Assembly (NCBI GenBank): GCA_041391225.1
Contig: JAWKOL010000013.1
Coordinates: forward strand, 62,001-126,000
Direction: 5' to 3'
Origin: RI-153 sp041391225
GTDB lineage: Bacteria; Chloroflexota; Anaerolineae; Caldilineales; Caldilineaceae
Length of the DNA: 64,000 nucleotides
Shown piece after piece: positions 36,628 to 46,997 of the stretch (position 1 is its first letter; the number at the start of each line of letters is the position of its first letter). The notes beneath the pieces were generated by a model. The model worked only from the letters and a program-made list of their open reading frames with translations, did no database searches and had not been told where the DNA came from. Made by a program: the position numbers and the translations under genes.

Positions 36628-36688
36628 GGCAAAGGCACAAAAAAGGAGCCGCCCTGATACGGGGCGGCTCCTTTTTTGTGCCTTTGCC
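36628..36688. terminator. Bidirectional terminator with 27-bp perfect stem
   Basis: A 27-bp perfect inverted repeat (36628-36654 and 36662-36688) closes a seven-base loop between convergent genes. The GC core GGAGCCGCCC is flanked by A6/T6 tracts, so both strands read as hairpin plus T-run. Confidence 0.95.
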
Positions 36689-36701
36689 AGTGGTCGGCGG
36701 T

Positions 36702-39700
36702 TCAGAATCCCTGCAACTTGCTCAGGTCGGCGATCTGCTGCGGCAGGCGGGCAATGTGCTGCACCAATGCCTGGCGAGCGGCGCGCACATCGGCGTCTTC
36801 TGCATTGACCAGCACTGCCTCGAAGAAGGCGTTGATCGGCGCTTGCAGTAGCACCAGCGCTTCGGCCAGCGCAGATGCCGGTTCGGCGCCATCGTGGACC
36901 AACGACGCAGCTTGCCGATAGGCGCTGTCCAGCGCACGTTCACTGTCGGTTTCGTAGGCCGCCGCGTTCAAGGGCAGATCCGCCTCGATGGTGCGCACAA
37001 TACGTGCGCAGCGGGCGTAAGCTGTGAACGTCGCCGACCAGTCGGGCTGGGCCACCATCGCGCTCAATGCAGCGCAGGCACGTTCGGCCAGGAACGGATT
37101 GTTGCCGCGAACGGCCAACACAGCCTCCACCACGTCGTTGGCGTATCCCATTTCCAGCAGCACGCCCTGCAAACGGCGCGTGATGAACTCAGCCGCCTCG
37201 TTCAGCGCCTGTTCAGAGATATCGACGCTGAAATGACTTGCCGCCAGTTTCAACGCCGCATCCACACTGAAATCTGCGTGCGCAGCCAGCAAGTTGTTGA
37301 CGATCCCCAGCCCAGCCCGGCGCAGGCCGAACGGATCGGCGCTGCCGCTGGGCTGCACACCCACGCCGAAAAGGCCGGCCAGGCTGTCCAATTTGTCGGC
37401 CAGGCTGAGGGCCAGGCCGGGCAGCGTATCGGGGTTGGCGTCGCCGGCGAAACGGGGCAGATAATGCTCGCGGATCGCCTGCGCCACGTCGGCGCTTTCT
37501 CCGCTCTTGCGGGCGTAGATCTCCCCCATGACGCCCTGCAAGCTGGTCATTTCCACCACCATCGACGTCACCAGATCGGATTTGCACAGCGCTGCGGCCT
37601 GCGCTGCCGTCTCCTTCTCGGCCGCGGACGCCCCCAGCATCTCGACGATCTGCGGCGCCAGTTTCTCCAGGCGATGCACTTTGTCGAGCATAGAGCCGAG
37701 CTTCACGTGGAAGGTGAGCGTGTCCAGCCGCGGCGTGAAGTTCGCCAGTGGTTGGGCCGTGTCGTGGCGGTAGAAGTAGGCGGCGTCGGCGTAGCGGGCG
37801 CGGATCACGCCCTCGTTGCCGCGGCGCACCACATCTTCGTGGGCCAGAGTGTCGGCATTGGCGATGGTGACAAAGTAGGGCATCAGTTGCTCGCCGTCGC
37901 TGTCGGCGGCTTCCACCGGGAAGTAGCGTTGGTGCTTCTTCATCACGCCGATGAGCACCGGTTTGGGCAAATCCAGATAGGTTGCCTCGAACGATCCCAG
38001 CACCGGCGTCGGCGACTCGACCAGATCGGTCACTTCGTCTAGCAGACCAGGATCCTGGGGCGATTGACCTTTCACGGCGGCGCCGGTAGCCTGCACCATC
38101 TCGGCGATGCGTTGTCGCCGATCCTGCCGATCCAAGACGATCCCCTGCGCGGCCACAGCGTCGAAATAGGCATCCGCCGCGGGGACAACGAACGTGGTGA
38201 AGCCGCCCAGGGGCAGATCAGCCGCGGCATCGCGGAAGCGCGGCCCACGGCTGACACGGTCACCGGTGACGCCGGCCCACGTGAACGGGATCACCTGATC
38301 GCCGTAGAGCGCCACGATCCAGCGCAGCGGACGGGGGTAGCTGGTGTTGGTGGCGTTCCAGCGCATGGTCTTGCCCCAGCGCAGCCCGTTGAGCAGATCG
38401 GTGAGCACGCCGGGCAATACGTCTACCGTCGGTTGGCCCACCAGCCGGGTGACAGCCCACACGTAACTGTCGCGCACTTCCAACTCGGAGACGTCGATGC
38501 CCTGTCCGCGGGCGAAGCCGGTGGCGGCGCGGGTCGGTTCACCGGCAGCGTCGAAGGCGCGGTCGGCGGGTGGCCCTTTCTTCTCGACCATTTCGTCGTG
38601 CTGATGCGTCGCCAAATCGGTGACGTACGCCACCAGCCGTCGCGGCGTCCCCGTGACGTGCAGACTGCCGTAGTCGAGGCGGGCGGCTTCGAGTAGCTCA
38701 GCCAGCTTCATCGTGATCTGCGCAATGCCATCCTGCACGTCGGCGGCGGGTAGCTCTTCGCTGCCGAGTTCGAGGAGAAGGGACTGGGGATTGGTGATTG
38801 GGGATTGGGCCGTAGCAGAGGACGACGACGTTGTGACGGTGTCCGGCGTTGCCGTAGAAGCGCTGTCTTGCAGCCAGGGGTATTCGGCGCGTTGACGCTG
38901 TTCGGCGTACATTTCGGAGATGCGGCGCGCCTGGGTGCGCATGTCGGCGAAGTATTTGGCGCGCTCGGTGACGCCGATGGCGCCGCGTGCGTCGAGAATG
39001 TTAAATGTCTGGCTCTGGCGCAGCACGTAGTCGTGGGCAGGGATCACCAGTCCGCGCTCGATACAGGCATCGGCTTCAGCTTTGTAGAGATCGTAGAGCA
39101 TCTTCTGGCGCTCCACGTCGGCCAGATCGAAGTTGTAGACGCAGTACTCCACCTCTTGCTGCCGGTAGATTTCGCCGTAGCTGTGGCGACCATCGTAGTC
39201 GATACTCCACACGTCGGTTTTGTTTTGCAGGTACATGACGATGCGCTCCAGCCCGTAGGTGATCTCCACACTCACGGGATCGAGCGTCATGCCGCCGGCC
39301 TGCTGAAAGTAGGTGAATTGGGTGATCTCCTGGCCGTCGAGCCAGACTTCCCAGCCCAACCCCCACGCGCCCAGGGCAGGCGACTCCCAGTTGTCTTCCA
39401 CAAAGCGGATGTCGTGGCGGGTGCGATCCAGGCCGATGGCTTCCAGGCTACCCAGGTAGAGTTCCTGTGGGTTGCCGGGATCGGGCTTGAGGATCACCTG
39501 GTATTGGGTGTGCATCTGCATGCGGTTGGGGTTTTCGGCGTAGCGGCCGTCGTCGGCGCGAAAGGACGGCTCCACGTAGGCCACGTTCCACGGCTCCGGC
39601 CCCAGTACGCGGATCACCGTGGCCGGGTTCATCGTTCCCGCGCCCACTTTTTCGCTGTGTGGTTGCCAGATCAAACAGCCGCGCTCTTCCCAGTAGGCGT

Positions 39701-39743
39701 TGAGGCGGCGGATCACTTCTTGCATCGAAGGAATTTGGTTCAT
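36702..39743 (-). CDS. glyQS: Fused glycyl-tRNA synthetase (alpha + beta subunits in one chain)
   Basis: Charges tRNA-Gly. The alpha part (residues ~1-290) carries the class II core: QEVIRRLNAYWEERGCLIW, VAYVEPSFRADDGRY, WLDGQEITQFTYFQQAGG. The beta part begins at ~325 with LLLELGSEELPAADVQ and continues through the HD-like and anticodon-binding regions to residue ~1013. Most bacteria encode the subunits separately; single-chain versions occur in chlamydiae and some other lineages, so the fusion is uncommon but known. ATG 39743 is chosen over the TTG two codons upstream. The Ser/Thr-rich linker (~295-324) is partly encoded by a GATTGG-type repeat. The gene faces the histidine kinase across a shared terminator. 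The frame is uninterrupted over 3 kb. Confidence 0.96.
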   Translation of the reverse strand: MNQIPSMQEVIRRLNAYWEERGCLIWQPHSEKVGAGTMNPATVIRVLGPEPWNVAYVEPSFRADDGRYAENPNRMQMHTQYQVILKPDPGNPQELYLGSLEAIGLDRTRHDIRFVEDNWESPALGAWGLGWEVWLDGQEITQFTYFQQAGGMTLDPVSVEITYGLERIVMYLQNKTDVWSIDYDGRHSYGEIYRQQEVEYCVYNFDLADVERQKMLYDLYKAEADACIERGLVIPAHDYVLRQSQTFNILDARGAIGVTERAKYFADMRTQARRISEMYAEQRQRAEYPWLQDSASTATPDTVTTSSSSATAQSPITNPQSLLLELGSEELPAADVQDGIAQITMKLAELLEAARLDYGSLHVTGTPRRLVAYVTDLATHQHDEMVEKKGPPADRAFDAAGEPTRAATGFARGQGIDVSELEVRDSYVWAVTRLVGQPTVDVLPGVLTDLLNGLRWGKTMRWNATNTSYPRPLRWIVALYGDQVIPFTWAGVTGDRVSRGPRFRDAAADLPLGGFTTFVVPAADAYFDAVAAQGIVLDRQDRRQRIAEMVQATGAAVKGQSPQDPGLLDEVTDLVESPTPVLGSFEATYLDLPKPVLIGVMKKHQRYFPVEAADSDGEQLMPYFVTIANADTLAHEDVVRRGNEGVIRARYADAAYFYRHDTAQPLANFTPRLDTLTFHVKLGSMLDKVHRLEKLAPQIVEMLGASAAEKETAAQAAALCKSDLVTSMVVEMTSLQGVMGEIYARKSGESADVAQAIREHYLPRFAGDANPDTLPGLALSLADKLDSLAGLFGVGVQPSGSADPFGLRRAGLGIVNNLLAAHADFSVDAALKLAASHFSVDISEQALNEAAEFITRRLQGVLLEMGYANDVVEAVLAVRGNNPFLAERACAALSAMVAQPDWSATFTAYARCARIVRTIEADLPLNAAAYETDSERALDSAYRQAASLVHDGAEPASALAEALVLLQAPINAFFEAVLVNAEDADVRAARQALVQHIARLPQQIADLSKLQGF
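38780..38812 (-). repeat. GATTGG-type repeat within the glyQS interdomain linker
   Basis: On the plus strand GGGGATTGGTGATTGGGG and its continuation match the intergenic repeat family at 12.5, 48.3 and 60.0 kb. Here they are read in frame on the minus strand as Gln-Ser-Pro-Ile-Thr-Asn-Pro-Gln in the linker between the alpha and beta parts. Confidence 0.6.
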
Positions 39744-39793
39744 GGTCAATCCAATTTCGGTTATCTTGATGATTTTTCGCCAAAGGATAGCGA

Positions 39794-39888
39794 AATAGAA
39801 CGCGGATTGGGCGGATTGGGCGGATCAACCGGATCAGATCTAAAAAATCAGCCAAAATCCGCCCGATCCGCTCAATCCGCGTTCTATT
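39794..39888. repeat. Palindromic AGAACGCGGATT-type repeat
   Basis: The glyQS to site-2 protease gap contains arms AATAGAACGCGGATTGGGCG (from 39794) and the complementary block ending GCGTTCTATT (to 39888), with an A-rich centre. A close relative lies in frame inside the glycosyltransferase at 61450-61550. Confidence 0.85.
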
Positions 39889-39910
39889 CTGATGCGAACA
39901 GTTCATTCTA

Positions 39911-41176
<1,266 letters not shown>

Positions 41177-41286
41177 GAACCACTCACAGACAGGAACCAG
41201 GTTCCAACCGAAGAAAGCACAGAAGGGTATTCTATCGCATAATCGGCCTGTTGGGGTAAATTGCATGGGGAAAGAAGCCAAGGTAA

Positions 41287-41295
41287 TGGTACAAT
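41287..41295 (+). promoter_or_regulatory. Extended -10 promoter for the methyltransferase/MTHFR gene
   Basis: TGGTACAAT matches TGnTAtAAT with one substitution and lies 57 bases before the start codon at 41352. The divergent gap shows no -35 at normal spacing and no recognisable SAM or cobalamin riboswitch. Confidence 0.6.
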
Positions 41296-41351
41296 AGACG
41301 CCGTCTTGTTGTAATTGATAGACAAATTCCGTCATTCCCAGAGGAAGCCTC

Positions 41352-43263
41352 ATGCATCCGTTCCTGCAAAAACTGTCCGAACAGCCACTGCTCAGCGACG
41401 GCGCGATGGGTACCATGCTCTTCGCCCGCGGCGCCGGCAGCGAACAGTGTCTCGAATATCTGGTGATCAGCCGTCCCAAGTGGGTCACCGAGATCCACCA
41501 GGCCTTTGCCAACGCCGGGGCCGACATGATCAAGACACACACCTTCGGCTCGAACCGGGTGCGCCTGGCCAAGTATGATCTCGCCGACAAGGTACGCGAT
41601 CTCAATTTCCGCGCCGTGCGCCTGGTGCGCGATGTGCGCGAAGTGGCTGGGCGTCCTATCTTCATCGCCGGTGACGTGGGCCCCTTGGGTGCGCGGTTGG
41701 CCCCCTACGGCCCGGTGACGGTGGAAGAGGCCCACGACGCCTTCCAGGAGCAGGTGTCGGTGTTGTGGGAAGCTGGCGCCGACCTGATCCTCTTCGAGAC
41801 ATTCAGCGAAGTGGCCGAGTTGGAGATCGGCGTGCGCGCCGCCCGCCATGTCTGCGATCTGCCTATCGTGGCCTCGATGCCCTACAACCAGGACGGCCGC
41901 ACCGCCGCCGGGCAGACGCCCGACGAAGTGGTGCAACGCCTGCGCGACGCCGGCGCCGATCTGGTGGGGATCAACTGTTCGGTGGGGCCGGCGCCCATGT
42001 TGCGCGTGCTGGAAACCATGCACCGCGCCGCGCCCGACGTCGACTTTAGCGCCATGCCCAACGCCGGTTTCCCCGAACGTGTCGACGGGCGGCTCTCCTA
42101 CCCGGCAGGCGCCGAATACTTTGCCCACCACGTCGCCCCCTTCCTCCAGAACGGGGCGCGGCTGGTCGGCGGCTGCTGCGGCACCACGCCCATGCACATC
42201 CACGCCATGCGCGTTGCCCTGGACGAATACCTGGGCCGCAGCCCCGCAAAGGACGTGACACAGATCGAAGTGATAGAACAGGAACTCCCGTCACCGCAGA
42301 TCGGCCTGAGCGTGGAAAGCGACGAGGACACCGCCGACAAAGCCACACAACTGCTCCAAAAGCTCAATGCCGGCAAGTTCGTGATCAGCGTCGAAGTGGA
42401 CCCGCCGCGCGGCTTCAACGCGCAGAAGCAGATCGAAGGCGCTCGCCACGCCAAGAGCATGGGCGCCGACGCCATCAACGTGGCCGACAGCCCCATGGCG
42501 CGTGCGCATGAGCGCCATGTCGCTCTGTGTTCAGATCCAGCAGCAGGTGGGCATCGAAACCATCGTCCACTTCACCACGCGGGATCGGTCGCTGATGGGC
42601 TTGCAGGCCGATCTGATCGGGGCGCGAGCGCTGGGTGTGCGCAACATCCTGGCGCTCACCGGCGATCCGCCGTCGCTCAGCGACAACCAGACGAGCACCG
42701 CGGTCTACGATGTGGATTCCATCGGGCTGGTGCGCATCATCAACCGCTTCAACGAGGGCTTCGATCAAAGCGGGCAGAAGATGGGCGAACCTGGGCGTTT
42801 CACCATCGCCGTGGCCTGCGATCCCACGCGCCCCAATCTGGAAGAAGAAGTAGATCGCTTCCATCAAAAAGTGAGCGGCGGCGCCCACTTCACCATGACA
42901 CAGCCTATCTTCGATCCACAACTATGGCTCAACTTCCTACGAATCTACGAAGACCGACATGGCGAATTCCCCGTCCCCGTGCTGATCGGCGTCTTGCCGC
43001 TGCAAAATCACCGCCACGCCTCGTTCCTGCACAACGAAGTCCCCGGCATCACGCTGAGCCAGGACGCGCTGGATCGCATGGAGCGCGCCGGCGCCAATGG
43101 CCGCGAGGAAGGCGTGAAGATGGCGCAGGAACTGCTGCTGCAACTGGTGGAAGCGCCCAAAGTCCAGGGCGTCTACCTCATGCCCAGCTTCGGTCGCTAC
43201 GAAGTGGCCTGCCAGGTGCTAGAAGTGCTCACGCCGGAACAGCGCGGCATGGTGAAGGTGTAA
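41352..43263 (+). CDS. Bifunctional homocysteine S-methyltransferase / methylenetetrahydrofolate reductase
   Basis: The N-terminal ~290 residues are a zinc-dependent homocysteine S-methyltransferase: DGAMGTMLFARG at residue 15 and zinc cysteines in GINCSVGPAPM and VGGCCGTTPMH. The C-terminal ~300 residues are an FAD-dependent MTHFR TIM barrel: KFVISVEVDPPRGFN, then NILALTGDPPS and HFTMTQPIFDP. This fusion resembles YitJ-type enzymes and links 5-methyl-THF formation with methionine synthesis. GAGGAAG upstream supports the start. A 2-base loss in a CG run near 42510 breaks the frame; restoring it gives ADSPMARVRMSAMSLC, the conserved MTHFR sequence, so the gene is probably intact. It is followed after one base by the PNPOx-like gene. 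Confidence 0.92.
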
Positions 43264-43264
43264 C

Positions 43265-43699
43265 ATGACGACGCCCACACAGGATCCCACCCTGGCGCGG
43301 CTGCTCGACGTCTTCGCCGCCGCCGACTGCTGCTGGTTCGCCAGCTCGCGCCCGAATGGACGTCCTCACCTGGCGCCGATCTGGCATGTGTGGCACAACG
43401 GCGCGGCCTACGTGGTGACGAAAGCCGGCGCTGTGCGCACGCGCAACATCCAGGCCAGTCCCCATGTCAGCCTGTCTTTGCCCGACCCCATGAACGTCTT
43501 CATCCTCGAAGGCGTGGCCCGCTTTGCGCCGGAGATGGAGACGGAACTGGCGCCGTTCTTCCAGGCCAAATACGATTGGAACATCACCACCGACGCCGAA
43601 TACGACACGATCATCGCCGTCGATCCGCGGCGGGCGATGGCGTGGGGCAGTCATGGCGAGGGGCGCTGGTCGTTCGAGCTGAACCCAAAGCATCGATGA
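43265..43699 (+). CDS. Pyridoxamine 5'-phosphate oxidase-like flavin protein
   Basis: A 144-residue split-barrel protein of the PNPOx-like/F420-dependent superfamily, which binds FMN, F420 or haem and reduces varied substrates. The N-terminal pattern WFASSRPNGRPHLAPIWHVW and the central KAGAVRTRNIQASPHVSLSL are typical of the barrel strands and the phosphate-binding Arg/Lys. It has no membrane segment. The start ATG follows the preceding stop by one base, and its stop overlaps an ATG of the hydrolase gene, so three genes probably share one transcript. A true PdxH role is unlikely because the PdxH C-terminal domain is absent. Confidence 0.8.
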   Translation: MTTPTQDPTLARLLDVFAAADCCWFASSRPNGRPHLAPIWHVWHNGAAYVVTKAGAVRTRNIQASPHVSLSLPDPMNVFILEGVARFAPEMETELAPFFQAKYDWNITTDAEYDTIIAVDPRRAMAWGSHGEGRWSFELNPKHR

Positions 43700-43734
43700 T
43701 CCACGAAGAAATCGAACTGACGGAGGCGACACGC

Positions 43735-44610
43735 ATGGACGCGATTGAACACAAGACCATCAGCACCAACGGCATCAATCTGCACGTGGCGCAGGCCGGC
43801 TCGACCGATGGCGAATTGGTGATCCTGTTGCACGGCTTTCCGGAGTTTTGGGCGGGGTGGAAGGCGCAGATCCCGGCGTTGGCCGAGGCCGGTCTGCGCA
43901 TCTGGGCGCCGGATCAGCGAGGCTACAACCTCAGCGACAAGCCCAAGGACGTCGCTGCCTACAACCTGGACGAGCTGGCCAAAGACGTCATCGGCCTGAT
44001 CGACGCAGCGGGGGAGGATCGCGCATACGTGGTTGGTCACGATTGGGGCGCGGCGGTGGCATGGTGGGTCGCCATCAACTACCCCGACCGGGTGAAAAAG
44101 CTGGCGATCCTCAACGTGCCGCACCCTTCGGTGATGTTCAAGACGCTACGATCAACGCCCCAGCAGATGCTCAAAAGCTGGTACATCTTCTTTTTCCAGA
44201 TTCCGCGGCTACCCGAGTTCCTGATCAGCCGCGGCAATTGGCGCGCCGGCGCGCAGATGATGCAAAACAGCGCCAATGTCGGCACATTCAGCCCCGCGCA
44301 CCTGGACGCCTACCGCAAAGCGTGGTCGCAGCCCGGCGCGTTTACAGCGATGATCAACTGGTACCGCGCCCTCATGCGTCACCAGCCCCCACGCCGCGGA
44401 CCGAGCCGCGTCACTGTCCCCACGCTGATGATCTGGGGCGCCCACGATGTGGCGCTGGATCGCAGCATGGCCCAGCCCAGCATCGACTACTGCGACGAAG
44501 GCAAACTCGTCTTCGTGGAAGACGCCACCCACTGGGTCCAGCACGACAAGCCCGAATTGGTGAATCGGCTGCTTCTAGATTTCTTGTCGGATGGCAAAAA
44601 TTCCTGCTAG
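43735..44610 (+). CDS. Alpha/beta hydrolase, epoxide hydrolase/dehalogenase type
   Basis: A 291-residue alpha/beta hydrolase. The oxyanion motif HGFPEFWAGW is followed by the nucleophile elbow VGHDWGAAVAW, with Asp as nucleophile as in epoxide hydrolases and haloalkane dehalogenases. The acid lies in MIWGAHDVALD and the catalytic His in DATHWVQHDKP. The cap region carries a Tyr (NWYRALMR) suited to epoxide activation, so soluble epoxide hydrolase is more likely than dehalogenase. The start at 43735 has GGAGG nine bases upstream; the alternative ATG 43696 overlaps the previous stop (ATGA) and would add 13 residues. Physiological substrate unknown. Confidence 0.88.
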   Translation: MDAIEHKTISTNGINLHVAQAGSTDGELVILLHGFPEFWAGWKAQIPALAEAGLRIWAPDQRGYNLSDKPKDVAAYNLDELAKDVIGLIDAAGEDRAYVVGHDWGAAVAWWVAINYPDRVKKLAILNVPHPSVMFKTLRSTPQQMLKSWYIFFFQIPRLPEFLISRGNWRAGAQMMQNSANVGTFSPAHLDAYRKAWSQPGAFTAMINWYRALMRHQPPRRGPSRVTVPTLMIWGAHDVALDRSMAQPSIDYCDEGKLVFVEDATHWVQHDKPELVNRLLLDFLSDGKNSC

Positions 44611-44741
44611 ACTTTCGCTACCAACAAGAGTAAAGTAAAGATAGCACGTACGTGTTCCCACAACTTTCTCTCGCGTGAAGTATGTAAAACCAAATAACGT
44701 GTCGTCTGTGGATCTCGAACAGTCAAAGGAGGTATCCCCCA

Positions 44742-45407
44742 ATGTCTCTTGTACGAAATGTTCTGGCGAACAGGCAAGTCTTCCGCAGTCGAGGAATATG
44801 GACGCGCCTGACGTTGGCGCTGATCGTGGCGTCGCTTGTCACCGTGGGGTTCGTCACCACGCCGGCCGTCGCTGCGCCTAAAGACGTGGATGTCGAAGCG
44901 CCCAGCTATTCGGTCTACTACATCGTGCAGCCGGGTGACACACTGTCGGCCATCGCCCGCCGCTACGGCACCACAGTGACGGCGATTGCGAATGCCAACG
45001 GCATCAGCAACCCCAGCAAGATCTATGTCGGTCAGCGGCTCTACATCCCCAGCGGCAGTGTGGGCAGCCCCTCGACACCGTGGCCGGTGGACAGCATCTA
45101 CTACATCGTCAAGCCGGGTGATACGCTGTCGGGATTGGCGCGACGCTACAACACCACCGTCCAGGCCATTGCGCGGGCAAACGGCATCTCCAACACCAGC
45201 TATATCTGGGTGGGGCAACGGCTGATCATGCCCACCGGCTATGCCTACCCGCCGTCGGTCTACGGTTTTTACTACACCGTCAAGCCCGGTGACACACTGA
45301 GCAGCATCGCCAAGTGGTACGGCATCAACATGTACAGCCTGGCCGCGGTGAACGGGATCAGCAACATCAGCTACATCTACGTGGGGCAGAGGCTCTACAT
45401 TCCGTAG
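44742..45407 (+). CDS. Exported protein with three LysM domains
   Basis: A 221-residue protein with an optimal ribosome site (AAAGGAGGT nine bases before ATG). An N-terminal membrane/signal segment (LTLALIVASLVTVGFVTTPAVAA) is followed by three LysM domains at about residues 62-105, 120-163 and 178-221, each starting YYIVQPGDTLS or close variants and ending VGQRLYIP. LysM domains bind GlcNAc polymers such as peptidoglycan. No enzymatic domain is fused, so it may anchor or organise the wall. The 130-base gap upstream contains a CACGTACGTG palindrome (44645-44654). A strong terminator follows. Confidence 0.93.
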   Translation: MSLVRNVLANRQVFRSRGIWTRLTLALIVASLVTVGFVTTPAVAAPKDVDVEAPSYSVYYIVQPGDTLSAIARRYGTTVTAIANANGISNPSKIYVGQRLYIPSGSVGSPSTPWPVDSIYYIVKPGDTLSGLARRYNTTVQAIARANGISNTSYIWVGQRLIMPTGYAYPPSVYGFYYTVKPGDTLSSIAKWYGINMYSLAAVNGISNISYIYVGQRLYIP

Positions 45408-45477
45408 ACGTGATGCGTGATTCGTGGTAGAGGATGATTCGCCGCGGTTTGGGGCGATCTTCGTTTACGTATCTACT

Positions 45478-45512
45478 TGCCCGATCCAGATCTGGATCGG
45501 GCATTTCTTTTT
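45478..45512 (+). terminator. Terminator after the LysM gene
   Basis: A perfect 11-bp stem (TGCCCGATCCA with its complement, GATC loop) at 45478-45503 is followed by a T-rich run (TTTCTTTTT). Confidence 0.92.
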
Positions 45513-45594
45513 CGGCTGCGTTGGGGGTCGCGTTCTATCCCATCTCGTTTGGCATTCACGGTGCGCGCAGACAATTCCCTCCAGCGGCTGGTTC

Positions 45595-45603
45595 TGCTAC
45601 AAT
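45595..45603 (+). promoter_or_regulatory. Extended -10 promoter of the DMT/PHP/alr operon
   Basis: TGCTACAAT, one base from the extended -10 consensus, lies 46 bases before the ATG of the first operon gene. The -35 position reads TTCCCT and is weak. Confidence 0.6.
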
Positions 45604-45648
45604 CTGTGCGTTCAACGAAATCACACAGCACAAGATCAAGGCGGATCT

Positions 45649-46101
45649 ATGCAGCTATCGTCTCTATTTCAGAGTGCGTTGGCCGTTGCTTTGCTGGCTG
45701 CGGTGGGGAATGCACTCTTCGTGTTTGGGCAGCGGCGCGCCGAAATTGCGGCCAATCCGTTTGTCTTCATCTTCGCCGTGTTGTTGGTCTGCATCGGCCT
45801 CTTCGCGGTGACAATCCCATTCTTCGACCGGTCGGATTTGGGCGGCTTTGTGCGGCGCAACCTGATCTGGATCGCGATCAGTGGCTTCGGCTTCTACCTC
45901 ACTTTTGTGGGCTTCTACTTTCTGTACACACGTCATGGCGCGTCGTACTACGTACTCTACGCCGTGCTCTCGATCCTCACAACATCCGTCTTGGTAGGGT
46001 TGATCATCTTTCGCGAACAGATCAACGGCTTCCACCTCGCCGCCATCGGCGCTGCGCTTTTGTCCGTCATCCTCTTCGGCCTAGGACAGTTCCGCTCATG
46101 A
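45649..46101 (+). CDS. EamA/DMT-like small membrane protein
   Basis: A 150-residue hydrophobic protein with about four or five membrane segments and a final hairpin (YYVLYAVLSILTTSVLVG, FREQINGFHLAAIGAALLSV) resembling half of an EamA-type drug/metabolite transporter. This half-size form would need to dimerise, as in SMR and small DMT proteins. The start at 45649 is preceded by AAGGCGGA. It overlaps the PHP gene by four bases (ATGA), the first of two such couplings in the operon. Transported substrate unknown; a link to alanine racemase and cell-wall precursors is possible from context only. Confidence 0.75.
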   Translation: MQLSSLFQSALAVALLAAVGNALFVFGQRRAEIAANPFVFIFAVLLVCIGLFAVTIPFFDRSDLGGFVRRNLIWIAISGFGFYLTFVGFYFLYTRHGASYYVLYAVLSILTTSVLVGLIIFREQINGFHLAAIGAALLSVILFGLGQFRS

Positions 46102-46997
46102 CTTATCCCGTCTACCCTATCGATCTTCAGTGTCATTCCACCTTTTCCGATGGCACAGAGACACCCACCGAACTGGTAACGCACGCAGCCAGGCTTGGCA
46201 TCGGCGTGCTGGCGATCACCGATCACGACAGCGTCCTCGGCGTGGCCGAAGCGCTGGACGCAGGTGCGCAACATGGCGTTCACGTGATCCCCGCCATCGA
46301 GTTCAGCACCACCAGCGACCGCGCCCGCGATTTTCTCGATATCAACATCCTGGGCTACGGCCTCCGCCACGAGGACGATGCCCTGCTCGACACGCTCACC
46401 ACTGTCATCGAGGCCCGCGTCGAGCAAAAGATCCGCCAAATCGAGAAGTTGCAAGGGTACGGCGTCCACGTGCCGGTGGACGAGGTGCTGGCGCTGGCCG
46501 GCGGCGTACCGGGTCGCCCCCACATCGCCCAGGTGGCGCTCAAACACAACCCCAGCCGCTTCTCATCGCTCTCCGACGTCTTCGCCCAGTTCCTGGCCGC
46601 GGACGCGCCCAACTCGGTCTACGTCACCCGTTCGTTCAGCCTCACGGTGGAAGCCGCTATCGAGCTGACCCACGCTGCCGGCGGCGTGGCCGTCCTGGCG
46701 CACCCGGGCATCTACCACCGCGTGCGCGACATCGACGCCGCCATCCACCGCATGATCGACGCTGGCCTCGACGGCATCGAGATCCACTATCCTTATGCGA
46801 AAGAGACGCGGCGCAGCCTACCCGGCGCGTCGCCCGCCCAACTGACAACGCACTTCGCCGAAATCGCCCGTCGCCACAATCTGCTCGTCACCGGCGGCAG
46901 CGACTACCACGGCGAACGCAAGACCATTCACCTGGGCGAAGCCGGCCTCACCCTGGCGCAGTGGCAGCGTCTCCAGGAACGGGCAGGCTGGGCATGA
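46098..46997 (+). CDS. PHP-domain phosphoesterase (YciV/Rnm-like)
   Basis: A 299-residue PHP-family metal hydrolase. Metal-binding motifs appear in order: DLQCHSTFSDGTETP near residue 9, AITDHDSVLG near 41, IPAIEFSTT near 67, HPGIYH near 195 and GSDYHGE near 267. The layout matches YciV/TrpH-type proteins, some of which act as 5'-3' exonucleases on short RNA or as phosphatases of 3',5'-bisphosphate nucleotides. The start and stop both overlap neighbours by four bases (ATGA), so it is translationally coupled to the DMT-like gene and alr. All key His/Asp residues appear present. Confidence 0.9.
   Translation: MTYPVYPIDLQCHSTFSDGTETPTELVTHAARLGIGVLAITDHDSVLGVAEALDAGAQHGVHVIPAIEFSTTSDRARDFLDINILGYGLRHEDDALLDTLTTVIEARVEQKIRQIEKLQGYGVHVPVDEVLALAGGVPGRPHIAQVALKHNPSRFSSLSDVFAQFLAADAPNSVYVTRSFSLTVEAAIELTHAAGGVAVLAHPGIYHRVRDIDAAIHRMIDAGLDGIEIHYPYAKETRRSLPGASPAQLTTHFAEIARRHNLLVTGGSDYHGERKTIHLGEAGLTLAQWQRLQERAGWA

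Noticed and set aside
41177..41351. SAM or cobalamin riboswitch before the methyltransferase/MTHFR gene
   Set aside because: No conserved riboswitch core was seen; only about 55 bases separate the promoter from the start.
44645..44654. CACGTACGTG palindrome as an operator
   Set aside because: A 10-base palindrome alone, with no positioned promoter, is not enough to call a site.
44607..45218. Antisense ORF with repeated GVADAV segments
   Set aside because: It is the complement of the LysM gene, which has a signal peptide, ribosome site and three clear domains.
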